Below are positions 10,033 to 21,499 of a stretch of DNA of 64,000 nt, piece after piece. The notes under the pieces were generated by a model, which saw only the letters and a program-made list of their open reading frames with translations, made no database searches and was not told the origin of the DNA. Source of the stretch: Phragmites australis (lineage: Eukaryota; Streptophyta; Magnoliopsida; Poales; Poaceae); contig NC_084943.1 of the NCBI RefSeq assembly GCF_958298935.1, positions 15,369,001 through 15,433,000 of the forward strand. The letters are read 5' to 3'. How positions within the stretch are numbered: position 1 is the stretch's first letter; each line of letters starts with the position of its first letter. The position numbers and the translations under genes are program-made.

Positions 10033-11220
10033 TTTTGAAAAGAAAGAAACCTTGAACTCGAGAAACTCCTTACTAAAGAGAAGGAGAAGGTTGAGGATTT
10101 AACCAAGCAATTAAGCTTGGCCAATGAATCTAGTGCTAATCTAAAGGGCGCCAGACATATTTCAAGAGAATTTCAAATGTTTGGATGAAACTCATAAAGC
10201 TCTTGAAGTGGAATTTGGTGTCCTATAGAGTAGCACCTCCTCTAATGATGCAACTTAGCTTTCTAATATATCCACTAGTCAAGGTTGTTCATGTTTCTAT
10301 AATGTTAATATAAATGATTGTGCTACTAATATTAAATCCTTGCAAGAATTACAAAAGAAAAATTAGAGGCTAAATGGCTTGATAAAATATGGATGCATCA
10401 AGACTTGTGAATCCAAGGATGTCCTCTACAAGACTGTTAGTGGTCAAGGAATTAAGAATAAGCAAGGGCTTGGATATGATAAGAGCCAAGGCAAGGAGAA
10501 TGAACGTGTTGTGATAAATGGCAAGGTGTGCCTCAAGTTCATCAAAGGAGACAATCAAGTTGGTCTCACCACACAAACCAAGAAGCCCAAAGGCCATGCA
10601 CCTCAATCTACATTCTATACCTCTTATGTGCTTAAGAGAAACCACCTTGGTAAAGTGGTTGCTCTATATATTGGTGTCCGCACAAAAGATCGTGTTGTGA
10701 AAAAAAATGTGTGGGTACCAAAGGTTCTCTTGACTAACATAAAAGGACCTAAAAAACTTTGGATATCTAAAATAAAAGCTTAATTTGTTTTGTAGACATA
10801 TTCCTCTGGTGGAACAAGTTGAGTGCTTGATAGTGGATGCACAAATCATATGATCAGAGAGAAAAGTATGTTCTCATTATTTGAATAAAATGGAGGATCA
10901 CATAAAAATATTGTGTTTTGTAATGATGGGAAAAGAGAGGTTATGGGTCTCGATAAAATTGCTATCTCAAATGGTCGTTCGATTTCCAATGTACTTCTTG
11001 TTAAGTCCTTAAGCTACAATTTGTTATATGTGTCACAACTCTATGAAATAGGCTATAATTATCTTTTTACTAACGAGCGTGTGACCATTTCTAGAAAGGA
11101 GGACTCATTAATAGCTTTCACGGGTCGTTTGAAGGGCAAGCTCTATCTTGTTGATTTTTCAACGGATAAAGTGAAGTTTGAGACTTGTTTCATTACTAAG
11201 TCTAGCATGGACTGGTTATG
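10033..11220 (+). pseudogene. Sirevirus-like Copia gag end, protease and pre-integrase part
   Basis: The gag coiled coil resumes directly after MULE-A (ELEKLLTKEKEKVEDLTKQL) and soon meets stops. The frame 10379-10783 is the Lys-rich linker. From 10795 the reading gives the Copia protease motif WVLDSGCTNHM, with catalytic Asp in DSG, then the GAG-pre-integrase region (NLLYVSQLYEIGYNYLFTNE). The element ends abruptly at about 11220, at the position where the integrase zinc finger should begin. Integrase, reverse transcriptase, RNase H and the 3' LTR are absent. Confidence 0.8.
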
Positions 11221-11222
11221 AC

Positions 11223-11475
11223 ATCTTTTTTCCTTCGTATAGAAAGGTTTCTAGCGAGACAACATATCAATAAAGCTCATTTTGATCTATTTTCTATATT
11301 TTTTTCAATTTTGTAGCTACTTTTTTATTTTTTTCTATTTTCAGAGTACCGCTAAGCCTGCCATGCCACCGTGCCTGGGCTGATCCAACACGACACGGTG
11401 GTTGATAGGCCATGTCTTGGCCAAGGGCACGACACGAGGGCAGGCACGATACGACTCGTTAACCTTATCGAGCCC
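11223..11475 (+). mobile_element. hAT 3'-end fragment with GGCACGAC-type subterminal repeats
   Basis: The first 65 bp match 870-935. The following 11340-11460 is rich in GGCACGACAC, AACACGACACGG and CCATGCCACC words on both strands, a pattern I associate with the ends of grass hAT elements. No transposase coding remains here. Confidence 0.45.
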
Positions 11476-12340
11476 ATCTTAGTAATCATAGATGAGTTTA
11501 AATAACCATCGTCTTTGACTCTTAGTACATACAGACAGTTATATGAAAAATCTATCTACGAGTATGTGTATTGCAGACGGTTCTAAAACCATTTGTAACA
11601 AACTCGATATCATAGATATTTTTGTAGAGACGAAACCAATAACCTTATATGATCGGGTTTAAAATCTGTCTGTAAATACCCATTCTGAGGTAGTGACAAC
11701 CCCATCCTGCCAACGCCTGATAGCAGTGAATATAGATATTGCAGATCTGCGGTGGAAATACCACATTATCCTTAGTTAAATAGATCGAAACAAACCCTAA
11801 TAAAACTATGATGGAAACCCTATGTTACTCACCTTAGTGCAGGGAAGGGGATTCGGCGCCCCGATCTCGCTCATTCGATGTGAAAAAAAACCCTATCTAA
11901 CCATCGTAGAATGGGCTCAGGGATGACAACAAGGAGAGCGAGGAAGATGAACTCCTTGTCGCTTTATATTTAGTGAGCGAGGGGAGATGAGCTATTGTGT
12001 GTATGGGAAGCCAAAGAACTTTGGGATATGAGCGGGCTATATGTATGGGAAGCCAAAGAGCAAAGAGAGACGCGCAGTCAAATTTAAAACAGTATCCGAT
12101 CTTCGAGTTTTCAAAACATGTGTATGTGTCTATCATACAGATATAAACGAATCTTAAAAAAAATCATATGTGACAATATCACATACGGTTTTTAAGAAAA
12201 TCTATTTACATCTATATGATAGAAACAAATAGATATGTAAAAGCCATTTGTGAATTTTGGCACACCTAGACGGCTGTCATGTTACAAATACGTCTGTCTT
12301 AGCAACCGTCTAAACGTATTTTATCAGTGAGGGGTCCTAA
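11476..12340. mobile_element. Probable non-autonomous TIR element (CACTA-like)
   Basis: Both flanks contain inverted words around CAGACGGTT / AACCGTCT (11570 and 12305) and long AT-rich inner sequence, with no coding potential. The ends are not defined well enough to call a target duplication. 11690-12110 looks like degenerate G/A-rich leader or UTR sequence. The family assignment is tentative. Confidence 0.3.
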
Positions 12341-12771
12341 GAAACTATCTATGATAGTCCATCTGCATTCATTGATTCTATGAAAGTGGTAGTTCATTTC
12401 AATTAGAAGCACCACCTATGCACATATTTAGAGAAATAATGCTACGGTACTAATTTGTAATCTATTTATAAAACTGAAAAACACAAAGCCATTTCCAAAT
12501 TTCTCACTCAACATTTTTATTTGCATCAAAGAAACTTTTCTCCATTCTCAAATAGATGTCATTTAATAATACATGCATTAAACAAAAAAACTGGATACTT
12601 ATTGAAATCCAAATCCGTGGAGCTAAATCTTTTCAATTATAAGTATTTTGGTTCAATTTACCATTGCGGTGCTGCACAAAATATGGTTGTGTTAGTGGAG
12701 TTTTTATGAATATTATAGTACCTATGTCATGTTTTCTCTAAAATAATATGCTTACAACTAAATGATATACC
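12341..12771. other. AT-rich stretch, nothing recognised
   Basis: No frame longer than 62 codons, no inverted repeat and no known motif seen. Confidence 0.5.
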
Positions 12772-12920
12772 ACAAAAAAAAGTTGTTTTCAAAAGCTACT
12801 GCAATGCCAAGCTATCATAATCTTGAAATGATGTAATAGCAACAGTCGCTTTGACAAAATTTCTCTTTTCCTAAATGCAAAGTTGGACCATATGCAATTG
12901 CGCATGGCAAGCATGAGTTG
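12772..12920 (+). repeat. Left copy of 150-bp direct repeat
   Basis: Shares GCAATGCCAAGCTATCATAA and the following 100 bp with 14419-14558 at roughly 90% identity by eye. It lies immediately left of the CACTA-like element. Confidence 0.85.
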
Positions 12921-14400
12921 AGTGTGACGATAGGTGACGGGTGATAATTGTTACGAGTAACGGGTCCTATACCTGTCACCTCGAACACGCCACTGATGAC
13001 TCGTCATAAGTGACGGGTTATGTCCTGTCACCAATGAGATCATAAGTGACGGGTCTTATGACCCGTCACTTATGACTTGTCTCTTATGAACAATTTTTGT
13101 GTTTTCTGGACATCAAAAAATTATTTTTTTTACCCGAGCCATCCCACGTAGGGGCCATCATCATTCGTCATATGTCACTTCTATTTTAACACTGTTCTTA
13201 TGCTCTATGTTTCGTGGGGATCGAACCAGTGACATACTTTCGCGTGCATAGCCACCTTACCACCTCACCCTCGGGTGCATTCTGAAGGAAGCCAGATATT
13301 TTATTATTTTAACCTTTTTTTTACCGAGGGTCATCATGATGGGTTATAACTGTGACCTGTCACTTATGACAGTCATAAGTGACAGGTCACAATTATGACC
13401 CATCACTAATGACTATTTTTGCTGAATTGTTGATTACTGAATTGTTTCAATGATTTATTGATTTACATATAAAATTTTTTTTCATCCAAATTTCTACATA
13501 TATTTTATGAATTTCAGAATATCTCATGCTAACGATTGCAATTTGATAGGTGACCCGGAGTGCCTCCGGTAAAACAGGCAAAACTTTTGCATACAGATTC
13601 TGATTTTGATGTCTTTTTTACTCTACGGACATCTACAGAAAAAGTTACATCCGTTTTTCCCTGACTTATCAGATTTGGTGAATTTTTCAAGGCCAAATTC
13701 GGTTTGGAAGATTAAGTTCTCGCCCCCTTGAAGTTGCTACATCGTTTTTAAAACGCGCGTTTGTGTCCATAGCTCTCACCCCTAACATCAAACTTGAGAA
13801 GAAATATACAACAGTTCATAATCTAGTGCTGTTGATGTGAGAAAAAAATAAGAGAAAAATAAAAGAGAAATAAAAAATATTTGTGATGAAAGGCTATGTA
13901 AATCCAACTAATCCGACTTTCTTTGTTCAGATGTTAGTAGTCTTGATTATTCCAGAGTTGGTGATGTTCTGTTATTGGATTAAAAGCAGGGAAGAATATT
14001 GAAAAATACTTAGAACAAAATGAGAAAATTTCTATTAATAATAGAGTTGAGTCATAAGTGACGAGTCATAACAGTATATGCCACTTATGACTTGTCATAA
14101 GTGACAAGTTGTAACATCACTCGTCACTTATGATTTACCTATGGAGACCTATCACTTATGACTGACCCAACAAGACTCGTCACTAATGTGTTATATATTA
14201 GTGACGGGTGTATTTACGACCTGTCACTTTTGTTATTAGTAACAGGTAACTTTATAATTTATTATAAGTGACGAGTCATAGTTCGATCCTGACCTGAGAC
14301 TATATTAGTGACGTGTTGTAATATGACCCGTTACTAAATGTTCTTTAGCAAGTGACACATCAGGTATATAGTGTCTTATTTGTCTATTTTTTATATAGTG
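12921..14400. mobile_element. Non-autonomous CACTA-like element
   Basis: The right end reads TTTTTTATATAGTG, so the inverted terminus is CACTATATAAAAAA. This matches the CACTGTATAAAAAA start of the relative at 19047. Both subterminal zones carry many direct and inverted copies of a 12-14 bp word, GTGACGGGTCATAA, near 12930-13070, 13340-13410 and 14050-14350. That repeat layout is typical of CACTA transposase-binding sites. The left terminus is degraded or lost next to the direct repeat. There is no coding frame. Confidence 0.6.
13203..13275 (-). repeat. tRNA-like / SINE-type module inside CACTA element
   Basis: On the minus strand, GGTGGTAAGGTGGCTATGCA resembles a pol III A box and GGTTCGATCCCCAC, about 40 bp further on, a B box. 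The same module is present at 19330-19400 in the related element. It lacks a foldable acceptor stem, so it is not a tRNA gene. Confidence 0.4.
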
Positions 14401-14414
14401 CAAAAATAATAATA

Positions 14415-14558
14415 AAAAGGTTGTTTTTAAAAGCTAATGCAATGCCAAGCTATCATAATCTTGAAATGATGTAATAGCAATAGTCGCTTTGGCAATTTTT
14501 TCTCTTTTCCTAAATGCAAAGTTGGCCCACACGTAATTGCGCGTGGCAAGCTTGAGTT
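14415..14558 (+). repeat. Right copy of 150-bp direct repeat
   Basis: Near-identical to 12772-12920 and directly outside the right terminus of the CACTA-like element. Confidence 0.85.
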
Positions 14559-14663
14559 CGTTAGTTACTTGTAACGTGCAACACGGTCCGCCACGTGAAA
14601 TTTCTACGTTGCAACTCTTAACAAATTAAACAGAAAGGAGCGTGCGATCCACGCAGGGCTCAC

Positions 14664-15826
14664 GTTACCGATCGAAACTAGGTAACCGAGCTGTGGTGGT
14701 AACCGAAAAAATATAGTAATCGCGATAACTGCTCAAATTTTAAATAAATTTTGGATAAAATTCGTTTGAAAAATTTAAATTTTGAGAAAAAATTCGTGAA
14801 TTTAGCCTCTCGGTAACCGGTTGAATTGGATCGGTTGCTGAGCGATTTTCTCGATTTATTGAGCGGTTTTCCTAAATTTTTGTATTATGGGTAACCGTTC
14901 GATTTTGTCGGTAACCACTCGACTTTCTCGATTTATCGAGTGATTTTCTCAATTTTTATTAAAATTTAATAAAAAATTCAAAAATTATCTAAATCTTGTA
15001 AAATTAATAACTAATTCATCTGAGCTTCAAATCAAGTGAAACAAATTTTGTTGATTTCCTTGTAATACGATATACATGATAAAATTATTTATACTCATAA
15101 AAAAATTTAAAAGTTTCTGTGAGAAAATGTATTTGTTAAACTAAGTTAAATGCATAGTTTACTCTTTGCTAATCCAAAAATCATGAAACTAATTTTGTTA
15201 GTCTTCTTACTTGATGCTATATCTTTTAAAAATACATGAACTCATGAATTAGTTATTGTAACATGTAGAATTCTGTAAATATTTTGTGACTATATTAATT
15301 CATAACTGACCCATGACACCTCTAAAATTAGTGAAACTACTTTTATTAGTTTATTTATACTATTCTTTATGTAGGAAAAATAATAGTAGATATGAAAAAG
15401 TTAATTACAGTGTTGTTTCTTAATATATTCACTTTATGCTTGTGAACTTTGTAAAAATCATAGAAAAATTAATAAAACTCTAAATGAAGTAAAATCAATT
15501 TTAAAGATCATCTTAAGATACGTCATACGCAAAAAAAATATGTGTTTGCATGTTAAGCTTTTCTTTAATATGAGTTAATAACTGAGCCGTATGCTTCAAC
15601 TTTTTTTATTTTTTTCAAACATCCTCCCTATGGAATATGATGCAAACGATATTATGTTTTAAAAAATTTCACAGAAGGTCTTAGAATCGTGTCTAATTTT
15701 TTAAGGATTTGTTTTTGAATTTTTTAATTTTTTTTAAATTTTTTAATTCAAATTCGGTTACCCTTCGATTTCTGAAACCGAGCCGGATCGAGATACCTGG
15801 TTATCGCGAATTTTTATCGGTTACCG
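14664..15826. mobile_element. AT-rich TIR element with GGTAACCG termini
   Basis: The left zone has GTTACCG, GGTAACCGA and AATCGCGATAAC. The right zone has GGTTATCGCG and ATCGGTTACCG in inverse order. The words TCTCGATTTATYGAG and GGTAACCG recur in the first 300 bp. The interior (15000-15700) is very AT-rich and non-coding. No clear target duplication, and the superfamily is not determined. Confidence 0.45.
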
Positions 15827-16429
15827 ACAAATTTTTGAGGCATGGATCCACATCGAGCAATGATGAACAGAATTACTCGATCGATCTGTGCATGGATGAT
15901 GTCACAGCTAACGTTCCCTAATTTGCCCCATGGAAACGTTTTGGCTTTTGAAGAGCCACCTTTAGTTTGGTGAGCATGCATATATGGCACATGCGATCGA
16001 CAAATCATCGCCTGTGCTGAAATCATATTGTCTTTTTTTTTTGGTAAATTGGCAGGAACGCTGCCTTTTAATTAATTAGAAGAAAAGAAGTATATATGGT
16101 TGTAGCTCGATCTGAACAGGATGAGAGCTTTACTTTTATCCTCCTTTCCTCCCATAAGCGCGCACTGCAGCTGCCAGCACTATCTGTTGCATATTGGCGG
16201 AGAAAAGAGTCGTCATCTCCATCACAACTAAAGAAGCAGATCAGGCTACAAGTTTATTGGCCCTCGTTAACTTGATCTCTTATCTGTACCTACGTAGCTC
16301 CTATGATTAGTCCAGGTCAAAGAAGAGACTCCATTATTAGGGAGTGTGTACCAGTGACGTACTGGCTGCACAGGTGTGAGGGTCTAATTATTTAAGAAGA
16401 TATTTTCTTTTTTCCCCTATTCATTTTGG
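15827..16429. other. No gene or element recognised
   Basis: Non-coding sequence of ordinary composition between two non-autonomous elements. A T-run lies at 16031-16041. Nothing else can be supported. Confidence 0.5.
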
Positions 16430-17439
16430 CAAAATTTAAAAAAATAGACAATTTATATACAGTATATTAAAAAATAGACAACATATTACTGTATTTATAA
16501 ATTTAGTATGCATATTCAACACCTTATTTACCAAAAACGTGATTTTGACATCTGAGGTGCCGAATACGGTGCACAGTGTCGTATTCGGCACCTCATGTGC
16601 CGAATACAGCCTGTGCGCGTGCGCCGTGCTCGCAAGAACAGGAAGAGAAGCTAGAATCCACAAGAAAATTGAAGTTTTTTATTTAACTCATGATTTTATT
16701 TGGAGTATAAAAATAGTTCAAAAAATTCTAAACATTTTCATGAGTAAACTAGAGTTTACTAGAAATCCATTTTAATTGGTTTGATAAAAAAGCCTGAGTC
16801 AATATTTAATTAAAATTCTTCAAATAAGCTAACTTTTATAAATTCTAGAAAATTTTAATGCCTCAAATAAATTCTCAAAAATCTAGAAAAATCACTAATA
16901 TTCTTCTCATATGATGTGCTAATTTATAAAAATATTTCTAACCCTAGGTTATTTGGTGAAAAAGTGAGTTCTTTTGTAATGTTCCATTTATATATATATT
17001 TATCATTTCATATGATATTTTCTTTTTAATTCAACTTGACTGAATTATATGGACTGTATGTCGTGTATGACAACGTAAAAGTATGATTGAATCATGCAAT
17101 AAGTAGTAATTAACAATTTAATAACTTTCAGATTTTAAAAAATAGTTTAATGTATGTCAGCAATGTGAAGTACAGTTCCATAGGTTATCATTGCTTACAT
17201 GCTTTCACCTAATCAGCATCATACCATGATACTTGTTTTATTTTTCCTGGGTTCTTTGTACAATACAAATCTTGTTGAAGAACGAACAGAAAAGGGCAGT
17301 TTCTCCTTGACGAAAAAGATAGAAATACCAATTCAAATATCTTCCTTTTATCAAGAAAACAAGAACAACTTTTGACTTTGCGTAGTTTATTCAACCTCTT
17401 TTTGGAGGATTTGTTGTTTATTCAACCTTTAAGCTAGGC

Positions 17440-17592
17440 TTCTTCTTGAGGTTTGCTAATTGCGCGGGAGTTAAGCATCTCACGGTACTAACGGTCATTG
17501 GAGCATGTTCTCACTGTGCCAGCCCGAGTTCGAGGCGTGGCATCCTCTTAATGACAACCGGGGGGTCAGCGTGTCATTTTTTTTTCACTAAT
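17440..17592 (+). repeat. SINE-like fragment ending in T-run
   Basis: Contains CCCGAGTTCGAGGCG, which resembles a pol III B box, then GCATCCTCTTAATGACAACC and a terminal T9 run at about 17577-17585. Rice p-SINE1 elements also end in T-runs. No clear A box, and no flanking duplication could be fixed. Confidence 0.3.
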
Positions 17593-17950
17593 ATTCTTCT
17601 CATGTGATGCATGATAGGTTAACAACTACTACTAAGATGATAAATTTAAACACTTAAGAAGCATATAATTTTTGCAATTGCGAATATATATTTACATTCA
17701 TCTTTTAAAAACAGTAGTAATACAACAAGTTTTAATATTTATCAATTAAATATGAAAAATGATATATCCAAAATTTAAACAACCATATAATGAGCAAGCG
17801 AATGGGGATGCCATCTCTCAAAGCAGGAAGAGAGAACCAAGGAAAAAATAGAGCACAAAGAACATCAAGAAGAGGCTTAATATTAATACAAGAGGTTGCC
17901 TGACATTTTCAGCTTGGCGCTAGCAACAGATTAAATGGAGCATGTTTGAA

Positions 17951-18183
17951 TTAATCTAAGAACTAAGGTTTTGTGCATGTTATATTTATTTTATTCAAAT
18001 TGAATTAAAAAGAGAATATAACATGAAATGATAAAAATGCATATAAATAGAGCATTACAAATGCTTGATATTAATCTAAGAATCAAGGTTTTGTGCATGT
18101 TAAATTTGTTTTATTCAAATTAAATTAAAAAGAGAATATCACATGAAATAATAAAAATACATACAAACGGAGCATTACAAAGG
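17951..18183 (+). repeat. Two-copy tandem repeat, 120-bp unit
   Basis: TTAATCTAAGAA starts at 17951 and again at 18071. The 120-bp units agree at about nine positions in ten. It lies in the loop of the foldback element. Confidence 0.85.
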
Positions 18184-18790
18184 AACTCACTTTTTCACCA
18201 AACAACCTAGGGTTGAAAATATTTTTATAAATTAGTACATCACATGAGAATAATATTAGTGATTTTCTCTAGATTTTTCAGAGTTTATTTGAGGCATTAA
18301 AAATTGCTAGAATTTATAAATTTGGATTATTTGTAGAATTTTAATTAAATACTGGCTTAGGCTTTTTTATCAAATCAATTAAAATGGGTTGCTAGTGTGA
18401 TCTATTTTGCTTGTGAAAATGTTTAGAATTTTTAAACTATTTTTTACTTCCAAATAAAATTGTGAGTTAAATAAAAAACTTTAATTTTCATGCGGATTCT
18501 AGCTTCTAGCTTCTCTTCCTGTTCCTCTCGTGAGCGCGGCGTACGGGCACAGACTGTATTTGCCAGGTGAGGTGTCGAATATAGCATTGTGCACCGTATT
18601 ATAGTCTGTTTTTGGTATATGAGGTGCCAAATATGGTATATAGTGCTGTATTCGGCAACTTAGATGTCGAAATCATATTTTCGGTAAATAAGGTGCCGAA
18701 TACACATATTAAATTTGTAAATACAGTAATATATTGTCTATTTTTTAATATACGGTGCATATGTTATCTATTTTTTAATTTTGGTCGTAC

Positions 18791-19046
18791 TTTTTCTATT
18801 GATTGGGCGACAAAAGAGGATGTCTTGATCAAATAATTGGGGGCTTTCTGAGATTGCCATCACCAACGGTCGAGCTTTATAGCTTTGCATGAATGACAGC
18901 CTCAATTATGTGGATGCATCCATGGTTGCCGTGTGGTGATATATCTCTGTGCTGTTCCATGCATGTAACCAATTATGGTTTGGATGCTGATGCTTATTTT
19001 TTTCATGTCTTGCCACTTGGACTTATCTGCCAGTATATGGATGACC
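18791..19046. other. Short non-coding spacer
   Basis: Spacer between the foldback element and a CACTA-like fragment. No motif recognised. Confidence 0.5.
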
Positions 19047-19570
19047 ACTGTATAAAAAAGTTTTCAGTGACGAGTAATTACCGTTATTATTAACAGGTCT
19101 CATATCCATCACTGAATGTGTTATTAATGAGAGATCATTAGTGATAGGTTATGACTCTTTACTAATAACTGAATATTAGTGATATGTTGTAATCTTAATC
19201 TGTAACTAATTACTGATAAACGTTTTTCTCATTTTTTGACAAAAAAAGTTAAAAAAATATTTTTCATCCGAGGCATCCTAACGCAGGCCCATCTCATATA
19301 CCCTATAAGTCACGCTATTTTTCATATTGTATTCAGTTCGTGTTCTGTGGGAATCGAACCGACAACCTCCCATTCGCACGTGTAGCCACTTACCACATCT
19401 TGTATGAGGTAGTTGTGATAGAAAGCGGATATTTTATTATTTTTTACCGAAAGTCATTAGTGATGGGTTATAACTGTGATCCGTTACTAATGAAAGAATA
19501 GTGACAGATTAGAACCGTGATGTGTCCAGACTGAACATCAGTGACGGGTCGTAATTTTGGAATTGTGCAG
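19047..19570. mobile_element. CACTA-like fragment, relative of 12921-14400
   Basis: Starts CACTGTATAAAAAAGT and runs into copies of AGTGACGAGT / GATGGGTTATAACTGTGA words. The middle (19240-19440) aligns with 13080-13320 of the first element, including the tRNA-like module at 19330-19400 (minus strand). The right terminus is not visible, so the copy is truncated. Confidence 0.55.
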
Positions 19571-20211
19571 CGGTTGCTGTACATTGTGCAGCAGTAGAAT
19601 ATATAAAGCATGGCTCATCCGGCCATTTGATAATCGGCAAAAAGTTGCGGATGTGCAGTAGTTGATGGTAGTGTAGGATTATATGTCCTTAATTCGTACT
19701 AAATTAATCCAAAGTGTCGTTAGAAGATGTACTACTATCTATTGTGTTTGATAAAACGTTTGTCATCTCTCAAAAAAAATATATCAAGAGAAGCCTTAGT
19801 GCTGGCCTCTAGGTAAATACAGTAGTCTTAAATTATACCATCCACAGCATTTACACATTTCAAGTTTGACTATCAATATCAGCTAATCTATGTTTGGCCA
19901 ATAAAATTGATATTACCGTATGTAACTTTGTTATTAGTGATAGTAACGTAGACATGATGAAAATTGCCTAGTAATCAAAACAGTAACTCTTGGACGAGGT
20001 GTGAGCCAGTGTCTCAACGTCAACTTTCTCCCTCCATTCACAAAATTAAGGTGACGTATTAGGTTCCTTGCAGTCAAATATGAGTATATTAATTTGCACG
20101 ACACTAAACACGATTACGTCAATGCGCAAGCCATCACTAGCAAATATTAATTTGTGCACTACATGCACATATTAATATACTCATTGGTCACACAAGATTG
20201 TTAGCCAGATA
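19571..20211. other. Non-coding stretch with a possible Stowaway-type MITE end
   Basis: CTCCCTCCATTCACAAAATT at 20028 resembles the Stowaway terminal sequence, and 19860-19920 has AAGTTTGACTATCAATAT-type inner sequence. The two parts are not arranged as a complete MITE. The rest is featureless. Confidence 0.3.
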
Positions 20212-20220
20212 GCTAGGATA

Positions 20221-20586
20221 CGAAACTTTTTGTTTAATAATATTTTTTTATTAAAAAATTATAAAAATAATAGTTAAATTCAAAAAATTGTATGAATAGG
20301 TACCTGTCGGTATGCGGAGTACCGACAAGGGTCCTGTCGGTATTCCGAATGCTAACAGTCTATGTGGCACTGAGCCCAGGGCCCTGTCAGCCCGCGAAAA
20401 GCGGACAAAAGGCATGTGGCATTCCGCGTGCCGACAGGATCCCGGATAGACACCGATAGGGGTGTCGTGGGAGCAGAGAGCCGATATGCCTGTTGGCAAA
20501 CGGAATGTCGATATGCCTGTCGGCAAACGGAATGCCGATAGGCCTGTCGGCATTCTGTTTACTGACATGCCTCTTTTTATTGATTT
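20221..20586 (+). repeat. Left TIR of MULE-B
   Basis: The outer 70 bp are AT-rich and the inner part is built from CCTGTCGGCATTC / CCGACAGG words about 30-40 bp apart. It matches the inverse of 30571-30907 over nearly its full length with moderate divergence, so the insertion is not recent. Confidence 0.75.
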
Positions 20587-20861
20587 TTATTAATAATTAG
20601 GGTTGACGATAGTTATATGAATACTGATAAAAAATATTAACGGAACAATAATAGTCAGGGAGCACAATTATCATATAATCAGGCACGGATGTTACATTCG
20701 CTGAAAATATGACATGGGGTTTATTGTCGGTGCACGAATGGACCCTAACCATAAAAGAGATGACGATAACAAACGTTGGCATGTACAGTACGCGTAAAGA
20801 CTAACGTAATAGTGTGTCGCTGTTAAACCTAACATACCTTAGGGAATGAAAGTAGGTCGGG

Positions 20862-21465
20862 TTACAATAGATGCTCTCTACTGAGTGCATCTAGGATATT
20901 TGCCCTTTCATAGGGCATAAGAGCCTCCTGCCTTAGCGCGATGGGCCTTCTCTCTGCTTCACCTACTTCAGCCACGACACGCTCCTCTACCGTCTTCCTC
21001 ATGCGCTCCTCATCCTGATGCTTCAACCGTAGTTCCTCTTGTTGTTGCTTGTATTCCCGACGTTTGTATGGTTCCCTCCTTCACTTCATGGTCATTTGGA
21101 CCCACTGCTTCTGGTGCTCATTTTGCTCTATATCCAGCCATTCCATGAAGTTATAGATAGGTGGAGGAGACTAGATAAACAAAATAAGAGGAGAAATTAG
21201 TAAGATAATGCATGAAATCATATGAAAAGTGTCACATAAGTGATTTATGTCGCTATACCGGTGGGTACTCATATGGTCCATGTTGAGGCTTGTGGTACTG
21301 GTAGTATGCACACATGAAGAAGTGTAGGCCATAGGTGTAGGAGATGCCTTGGGACTCGCGAAGCCTATAAGGATCACCACACAAGCACATCGGGGGTTCG
21401 ACCCTTTGTGGGATGAAAATCCCCCAATATTTCTTGGGTGGGCTTGGTGGAGCTGATGAAGACAT
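20862..21465 (-). pseudogene. GRF-like zinc-finger and coiled-coil gene 1 of MULE-B
   Basis: Exon 1 (21465-21259) encodes a Ser/Pro-rich start and CLCGDPYRLRESQGISYTYG then LHFFMC, a GRF-like finger. The intron (21171-21258) has a GTATAG donor and a CTAG acceptor. Exon 2 (21170-20862) continues with FMEWLDIEQNEHQKQW and then a strongly charged coiled coil rich in Arg, Glu and Gln. The finger followed by an F-x-EWLD motif and coiled coil resembles a common uncharacterised grass protein family. A TGA at 21081-21083 interrupts exon 2. The terminal stop is TAA at 20862-20864. Function unknown; it may be a passenger or accessory gene of the element. Confidence 0.6.
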
Positions 21466-21499
21466 TGCAGTTGAGATAGTTGAGGAAGGAGTGATCTAT

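Larger units (their letters stand above)
16430..18790. mobile_element. Foldback element with arms of about 550-600 bp
   Basis: 16430-16975 and 18180-18790 are inverted copies aligning almost end to end, with scattered differences and small gaps. The outer ends read GGCAAAATTTAAAAAAATAG and, inverted, GACCAAAATTAAAAAATAG. Each arm carries repeated GGTGCCGAATAC words and a GC-rich patch near its middle. The 1.2 kb loop contains a SINE-like piece and a 120-bp tandem duplication. There is no coding frame. I could not find a convincing target duplication, so the superfamily (Mutator-like foldback or other) is open. Confidence 0.75.

Noticed and set aside
13203..13275. Functional tRNA gene on the minus strand
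   Set aside because: B-box and A-box-like words are present, but acceptor and anticodon stems do not pair, and the same sequence recurs inside a related transposon.
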